Source of the DNA: DASPKM01 sp035628135
GTDB taxonomy: Bacteria > Bacteroidota > Bacteroidia > Chitinophagales > Chitinophagaceae
Reading direction: 5' to 3'
NCBI GenBank assembly: GCA_035628135.1
Contig: DASPKM010000004.1
Coordinates: 62,001 to 126,000, forward strand
DNA length: 64,000 nt
In this document: in pieces, positions 40,652 to 47,781 of the stretch
Layout of the letters: every line of letters begins with the position of its first letter
Numbering within the stretch: the stretch's first letter is position 1
Notes under the pieces: generated by a model
Database searches by the model: none
The model's input: the letters and a program-made list of their open reading frames with translations, nothing else
What the model was told of the DNA's origin: nothing
Translations under genes and position numbers: made by a program

Positions 40652-40700
40652 AGGCCTGACTACCGTTAGGCAGGCCTGACTGCCGTTAGGCAGGCCTGCT
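40652..40700. repeat. 20-bp tandem repeat, GCCTG-rich
   Basis: Unit AGGCCTGACTGCCGTTAGGC occurs twice (40652-40671 with A in place of G at position 11, and 40672-40691), plus a third partial unit. It is followed by TTTTGCCGGCAGGTAGCCTGCG, another small palindrome. Similar CCTGCC-rich words are at 34232-34256 and 4512-4530, so this is probably a member of a degenerate Bacteroidota intergenic repeat. Confidence 0.7.
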
Positions 40701-40724
40701 TTTGCCGGCAGGTAGCCTGCGTAT

Positions 40725-40746
40725 AAAAAACCCCCTCGCCGGGGGT
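40725..40746 (-). terminator. Intrinsic terminator after infC
   Basis: Minus strand: ACCCCCGGCGAGGGGGT followed by TTTTTT. It is only 5 bases after the infC stop, so the thrS-infC transcript ends here. Confidence 0.9.
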
Positions 40747-40751
40747 GATTG

Positions 40752-41339
40752 TTATGCTTTTTTCTTTCCTTTCGGTGCCAGCACCATCAGCATGCGCTTG
40801 CCTTCCAGTTTCGGCATCCCTTCCGGAAGGCCTACATCGGCCAGCCGCTCAGCAAATTTCAGCAGCACCAGCTCGCCCCTTTCTTTAAATTGGATGGCGC
40901 GCCCTTTGAACTGCACGTAGGCTTTTACCTTGTTACCATCTTTCAGGAATTTTTCCGCGTGCTTGGATTTGAAATCGAAGTCGTGATCGTCCGTATTGGA
41001 TGTGAACCGTATCTCTTTCACTTCAGAGGCCTTGCTCTTGGCCTTCATCTCTTTTTCCTTCTTCTTCTTATCGTAGAGAAATTTATTATAATCGGTGATC
41101 TTGCAAACCGGGGGATCGGCATTAGGAGAAATTTCTACCAGGTCCAGTTGTTGCGCCTGTGCAATTTTCAAAGCTTCCTGGGTGGGATAAACACCTACTT
41201 CCACGTTGTCGCCAACGAGCCTCACCTGCGGTACGCGTATAAAATGGTTGATGCGGTGTTCTGGTTCTTTGCGGGGAATGAATCTTCCTCTGAAGCCTCC
41301 GCCACCGGGGCGGTTGAAAGGTCTGTTCGGTAATGCCAT
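40752..41339 (-). CDS. infC: Translation initiation factor IF-3
   Basis: This 195-residue protein has INHFIRVPQVRLVGDNVEVGVYPTQEALKIAQAQQLDLVEISPNADPPVCKITDYNKFLYDKKKKEKEMKAKSKASEVKEIRFTSNTDDHDFDFKSKHAEKFLKDGNKVKAYVQFKGR, clear IF-3. It has a Gly/Arg-rich N-terminal extension (NRPFNRPGGGGFRGRFIPRKEPEHR). The start is ATG rather than the unusual AUU of enterobacteria, so the AUU-based autoregulation does not apply. It follows thrS at 64 bases. Confidence 0.98.
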   Translation of the reverse strand: MALPNRPFNRPGGGGFRGRFIPRKEPEHRINHFIRVPQVRLVGDNVEVGVYPTQEALKIAQAQQLDLVEISPNADPPVCKITDYNKFLYDKKKKEKEMKAKSKASEVKEIRFTSNTDDHDFDFKSKHAEKFLKDGNKVKAYVQFKGRAIQFKERGELVLLKFAERLADVGLPEGMPKLEGKRMLMVLAPKGKKKA

Positions 41340-41403
41340 TTACGTTTTTTAGATTAACAATGCACCCATTGTTGCAGGGCTTTACATTTGAGTTTTTATG
41401 TTT

Positions 41404-43341
41404 TTAAAATGTTCTACGGTTTACAATTTCGTCGGTTGCCTCGGCAATGAAATCCCGGGTGCTTTTGATGCCCAGGTCGCCAATTCCCTGCCGGCGCACC
41501 GACACCTGGTTTTCATTCATTTCTTTCTCTCCAACTACCAGCATGTACGGCACCTTCATCAACTCGGTATCCCTGATCTTTTTGCCTATTTTTTCCGGCC
41601 TGTCATCTACCTCTGCACGAATATCAGCATTTTTTAAATCCTGTAAAATAGTTTTGGCATAGTCCAGGAATTTATCGCTGATGGGTAGCACCTTTACCTG
41701 TACGGGCGCCAGCCAAAGCGGGAATTTACCTGCATAATGTTCCAGCAAAAACCCTATAAAGCGCTCATGCGTTCCCAATGGGGCGCGGTGGATGATCAGG
41801 GGTGTTTGCGCCTCGTTGTGCTGGTTGGTAAACTGCAGCTTAAAGCGGCGGCCCTGGGCAAAATCCACCTGGTTGGTGGCCAGTGTAAATTCACGGCCGA
41901 TGGTGCTCCAGATCTGTACGTCGATCTTGGGGCCGTAAAACGCGCCTTCGTCCGGAACTTCCACGTAAGGGATGTTGGACTCGATGAGAACGTTTCTTAC
42001 CATGTCCTCGGTTTCTTTCCACAGTTCGGGCTCGTTCACGTATTTCTGCCCAAGCTTGGCAGGATCGTGCAGCGAAAGGCGCATTACGTACTTATCTATG
42101 CCGAATATTTTAAAATAGCGGATGTACATGTCATTCACCGCCCTGAACTCGTCGCCAAACTGCTCGTGCGTGCAATAGATATGCGCGTCGTTCATGTGCA
42201 GGCAACGCACCCGCATCAATCCGAACAGCTCCCCGCTTTGCTCATAACGGTAACAGGTGCCGTATTCCGCCAGGCGGTAAGGAAGGTCTTTATAGCTCTT
42301 GGGTTCAGCCGCGAATATTTTGTGGTGGTGCGGGCAGTTCATGGACTTGAGGTAGTATTTTACTCCTTCCAGTTCCATGGGCGGGTACATGCTATCCTGG
42401 TAATAAGGCAGGTGCCCGCTGGTGCGGTACATGCTTTCTTTTGCAATGTGCGGGGTAACCACCCGCTTATACCCTGCTGCTTCCTCGGTTTCTTTCGCCA
42501 GTCTTTCCAGCTCTTCGATAATGATGGCGCCATTGGGCAACCACAACGGAAGACCTGGACCAACATCATCGTCGAAAGTAAAAATGCTTAGTTCCTTGCC
42601 CAGTTTGCGATGATCTCTTTTTTTGGCTTCTTCCAGCAGGGCCAGGTATTCGTCCAGTTCTTTTTGAGAAGGGAACGTAATGCCGTAAATGCGTGTGAGC
42701 TGCTTGTTGCGTTCATCTCCTTTCCAGTAAGCTCCCGCAATATTGGTAAGCTTGATCGCTTTTATGAACCCGGTGTTAGGAATGTGCGGTCCTCGGCAGA
42801 GGTCTGTAAAATTGCCCTGGGTGTAAAAAGTAATTTCTCCGTCGGCCAGGTTTTGCAAGAGGTCGAGCTTGTATTCATCGCCCTTTTCAGTAAAATAGTG
42901 TACGGCTTCGGCCTTGGGCATCTCCTTGCGCACGTATGTATTGCTTGCCCTGGCCAGTTCTGCCATTTTTACTTCCAGCTTGCGCAGGTCGTCTTCTGTA
43001 ATGGTGCGTCCGCCAAGGTCTATGTCATAATAAAACCCGCCGGAATCGATGGGAGGGCCTACCCAGAACTTGGCACCGGGGAACATAGCCTCCACGGCTT
43101 CGGCCATCAGGTGGGCGGAAGAATGCCAGAAGGTTGATTTACCGCCGGTCTCATTCCAGGTAAGCAGGTTCAGGGTTGCGTCGTGTTGAATGGGCCGGGT
43201 AGCGTCCCAAATCTCACCGTTTACGCTTGCGGCCAGCACTTTGCGGGCCAGTCCTTCGGAAATGGATTTGGCAATTTCTAACGAGGTAGTTCCTTCCTTG
43301 TATTCCCGCACAGCCCCATCGGGGAAAGTGATCCTGATCAT
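41404..43341 (-). CDS. thrS: Threonyl-tRNA synthetase
   Basis: This 645-residue class II synthetase has all usual domains: TGS (about 1-62), editing N2 domain (WHSSAHLMAEAVEAMFPGAKFWVGPPIDSGGFYYDIDL, with the HxxxH zinc/editing motif), catalytic core with YLKSMNCPHHHKIFAAEPKSYKDLPYRLAEYGTCYRYEQSGELFGLMRVR (motif 2, zinc Cys), ATNQVDFAQGRRFKLQF and PLIIHRAPLGTHERFIGFLLEHYAGKFPLWLAPVQVKVLPIS (motif 3 and the anticodon domain start). It charges tRNA-Thr. The leader between its -7 box and ATG carries a family 1 palindrome. Confidence 0.98.
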   Translation of the reverse strand: MIRITFPDGAVREYKEGTTSLEIAKSISEGLARKVLAASVNGEIWDATRPIQHDATLNLLTWNETGGKSTFWHSSAHLMAEAVEAMFPGAKFWVGPPIDSGGFYYDIDLGGRTITEDDLRKLEVKMAELARASNTYVRKEMPKAEAVHYFTEKGDEYKLDLLQNLADGEITFYTQGNFTDLCRGPHIPNTGFIKAIKLTNIAGAYWKGDERNKQLTRIYGITFPSQKELDEYLALLEEAKKRDHRKLGKELSIFTFDDDVGPGLPLWLPNGAIIIEELERLAKETEEAAGYKRVVTPHIAKESMYRTSGHLPYYQDSMYPPMELEGVKYYLKSMNCPHHHKIFAAEPKSYKDLPYRLAEYGTCYRYEQSGELFGLMRVRCLHMNDAHIYCTHEQFGDEFRAVNDMYIRYFKIFGIDKYVMRLSLHDPAKLGQKYVNEPELWKETEDMVRNVLIESNIPYVEVPDEGAFYGPKIDVQIWSTIGREFTLATNQVDFAQGRRFKLQFTNQHNEAQTPLIIHRAPLGTHERFIGFLLEHYAGKFPLWLAPVQVKVLPISDKFLDYAKTILQDLKNADIRAEVDDRPEKIGKKIRDTELMKVPYMLVVGEKEMNENQVSVRRQGIGDLGIKSTRDFIAEATDEIVNRRTF

Positions 43342-43372
43342 TTTAATCCTTGAATTTACAGCCCTCCAACGA

Positions 43373-43458
43373 AAGTCATTGGGTCAGTTTAGTCATTACG
43401 TCATCAGGTTTATGGAAGGGCCTTTTAATGACCCAATGACCCTTTGACCTAATGACTT
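43373..43458. repeat. Palindromic intergenic repeat, family 1, copy B
   Basis: AAGTCATTGGGTCA (43373-43386) pairs with TGACCCAATGAC (43429-43440) and, with one mismatch, with TGACCTAATGACTT (43445-43458). It also contains AGTCATTACGTCATCAGG. Built from the same 12-base unit as the copies at 9.65 and 55.2 kb. It lies in the thrS leader. Confidence 0.85.
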
Positions 43459-43470
43459 AACGGAAGGCGG

Positions 43471-43478
43471 CAAATTTA
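43471..43478 (-). promoter_or_regulatory. -7 box (TAAATTTG) of thrS
   Basis: An exact TAnnTTTG match on the minus strand. It would give a 130-base leader that includes the family 1 palindrome. No good -33 TTTG was found at the expected spacing. Confidence 0.4.
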
Positions 43479-43539
43479 ACAAAGTGTTGCCAGATTACCG
43501 TTTATGAAATAAAAGAGAAAAATAAAATTTAGGCTAACT

Positions 43540-43547
43540 TACTTTTG
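43540..43547 (+). promoter_or_regulatory. -7 box (TACTTTTG) of the first triplet gene
   Basis: An exact TAnnTTTG match 15 bases before the ATG at 43563, giving a leader of about 10 bases. No matching -33 TTTG is seen. Confidence 0.4.
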
Positions 43548-43562
43548 TACTAACCTGAGTTT

Positions 43563-44729
43563 ATGAAGCGACCTCTCCTATTCTTGTTTTTGTGTGTGCC
43601 GTTTATGTCCGTTGCCCAGGATTTAACCGGGATATGGCGTGGCCATTTTGTGCAGAGCGGGACCATGAGCGTTATCGAAAAATTATACGGTGTGGAAGAC
43701 CGGTATAAGTTTGAAGTGCAGCTCGATCAACGCGATAAATATTTTAAGGGTGTTACCTATTCGTATAAGACCACTGTTTTTTACGGCAAGGCAAGCTGCA
43801 AGGGAACAGTAAACAACGGTTCCGGCAAAGTGCTGCTAAACGAAATGGAAATAGTGGAAGTGCGCATGGCACAGGGCAGCGATGCCTGCATTATGTTCCT
43901 GCAGCTTACCTATACCAGGAATGGCGAAGAAGAATTCATGGAAGGCACTTACACCAGCATGAATATACGCGACTCTTCCAATTGCGGAAGGGGAACCGTG
44001 TTCCTGCGAAAGGTGCCCACATCGGATTTTTATAAGGAACCTTTCTTAGTAAGGCGGGAGGAAGAAGCGGCGCTGAAAAAGAAAACGCCGCCGGCGGTAG
44101 TTAAAACAAATCCCAATCCACCGGCAAAAAAACCTGCAACCACTTCTACTGACAACAGTACCACCAAAAAACCGACAACGCAGCCCAATACCAACACCAC
44201 GGCAAAAACAACTACTAAAAAGCCCGATGTAAAACCGCCGGTAAAGAAACCCGACACAGCGCCCGACAAGGATGTAGCCAAGAGCAATCCTAACAATACC
44301 GTTGTGAAACCTGCAAAAGTGGATTCTGTGAAGGCTCCGGAGAAAAAAATTACAACCGCTCCCACGCCGAAGGTGCTGGCTAACCGGCAGAACGAGCTGG
44401 TAAAAACAATTGTAGTAGGATCAACGGAAGTTACGGTTGACCTGTACGATAATGGAACGATCGACAACGACACGGTATCGGTGTACCTGGATAAAAAACT
44501 CGTAGTGTCCAAGCAAAGGCTTACAGAGCGGGCCATTACCGTAAAGCTGAAGCTGGATGAAAATAATGATTACCATGAGCTGGTGATGGTGGCGGAGAAC
44601 CTGGGCGAAATTCCACCCAATACTTCGTTGATGGTGGTGAAGGCGGGCGACAAGCAATACGAGGTGCGCATTACTTCGAACGAGCAAAAGAACGCCGTGG
44701 TTATTTTTAAGTATGAAAAACCGGGTTGA
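43563..44729 (+). CDS. Secreted protein, tandem paralogue 1 (two domains joined by Lys/Pro/Thr linker)
   Basis: This 388-residue protein has a signal peptide (MKRPLLFLFLCVPFMSVAQ), then an N-terminal beta domain (about 20-165: DLTGIWRGHFVQSG.., with a lipocalin-like GxW start). A low-complexity Lys/Pro/Thr linker (about 175-275) comes next. The C-terminal domain (about 280-388) includes VTVDLYDNGTIDNDTVSVYLDKKLVVSKQRLTERAITVKLKL and ELVMVAENLGEIPPNTSLMVVKAGDKQYEVRITS. The same two domains occur in the next gene and the N-terminal one in the third. Function unknown; the C-terminal domain with LYDN..IDNDTVSV is, as I recall, common in secreted Bacteroidota proteins. It is first in a tandem array of three in the same direction. 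Confidence 0.8.
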   Translation: MKRPLLFLFLCVPFMSVAQDLTGIWRGHFVQSGTMSVIEKLYGVEDRYKFEVQLDQRDKYFKGVTYSYKTTVFYGKASCKGTVNNGSGKVLLNEMEIVEVRMAQGSDACIMFLQLTYTRNGEEEFMEGTYTSMNIRDSSNCGRGTVFLRKVPTSDFYKEPFLVRREEEAALKKKTPPAVVKTNPNPPAKKPATTSTDNSTTKKPTTQPNTNTTAKTTTKKPDVKPPVKKPDTAPDKDVAKSNPNNTVVKPAKVDSVKAPEKKITTAPTPKVLANRQNELVKTIVVGSTEVTVDLYDNGTIDNDTVSVYLDKKLVVSKQRLTERAITVKLKLDENNDYHELVMVAENLGEIPPNTSLMVVKAGDKQYEVRITSNEQKNAVVIFKYEKPG

Positions 44730-44798
44730 TCAATTACCGTTCACATAAAAGCTACCAGTTGAATGCCCCTTCTTATTAATTTTCATGAAAGGATTTTT

Positions 44799-45659
44799 AT
44801 GCGCAGTACCATTGCGATTGCGTTTTTGTTGGTATCGTCCGTGCTTAATGCCCAAAACCTGAACGGCATCTGGAGAGGAAAGCTTACGCCCGAGGCCGGA
44901 GGCTGCTTCCCCGTGTATTACCTGGAACTGCAGATAAGCGAAATAAACAACGTGATCTCAGGCAATGCGTATGATTATTACGATAAAACAAGGTTTGTGC
45001 GGCTCGACTTCAACGGCCGCTTTAATACCACCACTAAAAGGCTGGTATTGATAGAAGAAAAGATATTGACGGTACAAATACCCCGCGATTGTTTTCCCTG
45101 CATAAAAACCTACGACCTTACCTACTCGCAGAATGGAAAGGATGAATTTTTAACCGGCGATTTTAAAGGCCATGGCGCAGACCGCAGGCTGGCATGCCCT
45201 CCCGGCCGCATTGTTTTGCAACGCATGATGCAATCAGAATTTCCCGTGCAGGTCCGGCAAAATGATACGCTTGCCAGGATACAGCAAGCCATACAATTGA
45301 AGCCGCGCGAAAAAGAGGTGGTACAAACGTATATCCTCGATACTTCCCATATCAAAATAGAATTGTACGACAACGCTGAGATAGACAACGATACAGTATC
45401 GGTATTCCTGAACAATACTTTGTTGTTGTATAAGAAAAGGCTGACGGATAAAGCGCTGCCGTTGACCGTGAGTGCATTCCCCGGCACCGAGTATGAACTG
45501 ATGATGTATGCAGAAAACCTCGGAAGCATTCCTCCCAATACGGCCCTGATGGTGATAACGTCCGGGAAGAAACGTTATGAATTAAGGGTTTCATCGTCTG
45601 AACAAAAAAGTGCGGTGGTCAAGTTCGTGTACCAGCCGCCGCAATCGCACGCGCAGTAA
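44799..45659 (+). CDS. Secreted protein, tandem paralogue 2
   Basis: About 286 residues from the ATG at 44799, which begins a good signal peptide (MRSTIAIAFLLVSSVLNAQ); a more upstream ATG (44763) lacks sense. It carries the N-terminal domain NLNGIWRGKLTPEAGGCFPVYYLELQIS.. (20-150) and the C-terminal domain IKIELYDNAEIDNDTVSVFLNNTLLLYKKRLTDKALPLTV..YELMMYAENLGSIPPNTALMVITSGKKRYELRVSSS, but the linker is short (about 30 residues). This shows the linker in paralogue 1 is a later expansion. The spacing to paralogue 1 is 69 bases. Confidence 0.8.
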   Translation: MRSTIAIAFLLVSSVLNAQNLNGIWRGKLTPEAGGCFPVYYLELQISEINNVISGNAYDYYDKTRFVRLDFNGRFNTTTKRLVLIEEKILTVQIPRDCFPCIKTYDLTYSQNGKDEFLTGDFKGHGADRRLACPPGRIVLQRMMQSEFPVQVRQNDTLARIQQAIQLKPREKEVVQTYILDTSHIKIELYDNAEIDNDTVSVFLNNTLLLYKKRLTDKALPLTVSAFPGTEYELMMYAENLGSIPPNTALMVITSGKKRYELRVSSSEQKSAVVKFVYQPPQSHAQ

Positions 45660-45748
45660 TTAACGCAGGACCATTCCTGCTTTTGCATATGAGAGCATAG
45701 TGATGTCACAACCGGGAAATTCTTCATCACCCCGTAAACACATTTATT

Positions 45749-46171
45749 ATGCGCACCAGGATCTTTCTCTCCATGCTTCTCTTGCTTGCAGCTTACACCG
45801 GCCGCTCACAGGACCTATCGGGCACATGGCACGGCTTCCAGGTATCCCGCGAAAATGGGCAATACAAGGAATACCGTATTACGATCGAAATAAAAATGTC
45901 CGATGGCAATGGTTTCACAGGCACCATGCAATTGAAATCGCCAGCCAAGGGCGTCATCACCAGCACTTTTACGGGTAAGATCGACAAAGCTGAGAATGCT
46001 ATTTACCTGCGGGAAGATAAAATTGTTACGGAAGGCCTTACCACCAAAGACGCCAGCCTGTGCAATTATGTTTTAAAGTTCCGCGGCAACATGCTTAAAG
46101 GCAAAGGGCGATCCATGCGCAAGGGGTACGACCACCTGACGCTGCACCTGGAAAGAAACGAACGGTATTAA
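45749..46171 (+). CDS. Secreted protein, tandem paralogue 3 (N-terminal domain only)
   Basis: This 140-residue protein has a signal peptide (MRTRIFLSMLLLLAAYTGRSQ) and only the first domain (DLSGTWHGFQVSRENGQYKEYRITIEIKMSDGNGFTGTMQLKSPAKG...). It lacks the linker and the LYDN domain, so it is either a truncated relic or a minimal working form; the reading frame is intact. Its stop TAA overlaps that of the convergent M28 gene (TTAA). Confidence 0.78.
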   Translation: MRTRIFLSMLLLLAAYTGRSQDLSGTWHGFQVSRENGQYKEYRITIEIKMSDGNGFTGTMQLKSPAKGVITSTFTGKIDKAENAIYLREDKIVTEGLTTKDASLCNYVLKFRGNMLKGKGRSMRKGYDHLTLHLERNERY

Positions 46172-47709
46172 TTCCTTGCCGTAGTGGTCGTTGCCGGTTT
46201 CCTCGGAATTTTTTCATCGCGCATTGCCGCATGGTAAACAAACGATGCAATGATGGTAGCAGCCTGCTTAAGGTCGTCTTCCATCAAATGATCATAGGAA
46301 TCCATATTGGTATGGTGCGTGCGGCTATCGTACTCGATCTCGTCCTGTATGAATTGGAATCCCGGGATACCAACGGCGTCGAATGCCTGGTGGTCTGTTC
46401 CGCCGGTGTTCCTTAGTGTTATGGTAGACGCGCCCAGGTCGTTGAAAGGTTCCAGCCATTTTGCAAAGATGGGCTTTGCACCTGCGTTGCCCTGCAGGTA
46501 AATGCCCCTTATCTTGCCGGTGCCATTGTCGAGGTTGAAATACACAGATACTTTTTCACCCGCCGCATTGGACCTGCGCGTAGCCGTATCCGTAAAATGA
46601 TTGCGAACGTAATTGCGAGAACCATGCAATCCCTGTTCCTCTCCTCCCCACAATGCAATGCGGATGGTGCGCCTTGGTTGCACGCCGAGTGTTTTAAGAA
46701 TGCGCATGGCTTCCATCATCACGGCACAGCCCGCGGCGTTGTCTGTAGCGCCTACTGATCCATGCCATGAATCCAAATGGCCGCCAAGCATCACCAATTC
46801 TTCTTTCAAATTCGGATCGGTGCCTTTTATTTCTGCAATCACGTTATAACCTTTTACATCATCCTTAAAGAATTTTGTTTTTACATCTACTTCCAGTTTT
46901 ACAGGCACGTTGTTCATGAGCAATCTTTGCATCGACATATAATCTTCATAAGCGATCATAATGTCCAGTATGTTTTCAGGCGCATTGGGTGCATAGGAGC
47001 CGCCGCCCGATACGAACAAGGTGCCATCGCGGCCGCGGGTACTTGCGCTTAACAATGCCAGTGCTCCTTCCTGCATGGCCAAATCCCGCACACGGGTGGT
47101 CATGGGCACCTGGCGCCTTCCCGTAATATCCCTTGGGCGATTGGCCGGCGCCGTGGGTTCCCACGCCGCCATCCTGCCAAGCTCTTCATCGGTAAAGCGC
47201 AAGGCATCCGATGTAAACGAAGGCTTTAATGTGTCGGTACGTTGTAACAGCACGATCTTTCCTTTCAATTTTCCTTTATAAGCCAACAGTTCTATGGAAT
47301 CTTTTGCATTTATTAAGATCACATCGGTGGATTTGAGGCCGTTGCTTCCTGATGTCCATGCTTTGGGAAAAGCAATGAATGGTCTATAATACGGCTGCGT
47401 CATCGCCAGGTATGAACGTTGCAGTTCCCAACCCTTGCCCCAATCGCCCCAGGGTTCCAGCTTTGCGTTTTGCAATCCCCATTCGGCCAGTTTATTCTTT
47501 GCCCAATTGGAAGCGCGGGTATAACCGGGTGAACCCTGCAACCGCGGGCCGCTCACTTCCGTGAGGTAAAAAGCTATTTCCATTACTTTGGAATTTTTCA
47601 GCCCTTCGTTGCGGATCTTTTCAACCATGGCTGCGTCCAGCTTTTCATCCTGGGCGAATGAGAAGGTATAAACCGAAATGAATAGCAATGCCAGAACCAG
47701 TTTTCTCAT
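46168..47709 (-). CDS. M28-family zinc metallopeptidase
   Basis: This 513-residue exported protein has a signal peptide (MRKLVLALLFISVYTFSFAQ). The middle has a PA-like insert (about 130-265). The peptidase domain follows: LVMLGGHLDSWHGSVGATDNAAGCAVMMEAMRIL (H..D metal ligands and bridging Asp), TIRIALWGGEEQGLHGSRNYV (catalytic Glu-Glu), YFNLDNGTGKIRGIYLQG (third ligand), and GTDHQAFDAVGIPGFQFIQD (fourth region). These are complete, so it should be an active aminopeptidase or carboxypeptidase acting in the periplasm or outside. It is convergent with the tandem triplet. Confidence 0.88.
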   Translation of the reverse strand: MRKLVLALLFISVYTFSFAQDEKLDAAMVEKIRNEGLKNSKVMEIAFYLTEVSGPRLQGSPGYTRASNWAKNKLAEWGLQNAKLEPWGDWGKGWELQRSYLAMTQPYYRPFIAFPKAWTSGSNGLKSTDVILINAKDSIELLAYKGKLKGKIVLLQRTDTLKPSFTSDALRFTDEELGRMAAWEPTAPANRPRDITGRRQVPMTTRVRDLAMQEGALALLSASTRGRDGTLFVSGGGSYAPNAPENILDIMIAYEDYMSMQRLLMNNVPVKLEVDVKTKFFKDDVKGYNVIAEIKGTDPNLKEELVMLGGHLDSWHGSVGATDNAAGCAVMMEAMRILKTLGVQPRRTIRIALWGGEEQGLHGSRNYVRNHFTDTATRRSNAAGEKVSVYFNLDNGTGKIRGIYLQGNAGAKPIFAKWLEPFNDLGASTITLRNTGGTDHQAFDAVGIPGFQFIQDEIEYDSRTHHTNMDSYDHLMEDDLKQAATIIASFVYHAAMRDEKIPRKPATTTTARN

Positions 47710-47781
47710 AACAATGTTTTTGTATAGGACGAGAAAGCTACAATTTTCCGGCGAAAACGGGTTGAGATTTTTGGAGTGAAT

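Noticed and set aside
40652..40720. A CRISPR array suspected from tandem repeats
   Set aside because: Units are directly adjacent with no spacers, only two and a half copies, and no cas genes in the window.
41737..42591. A 284-codon plus-strand frame inside thrS
   Set aside because: Antisense shadow of an intact thrS.
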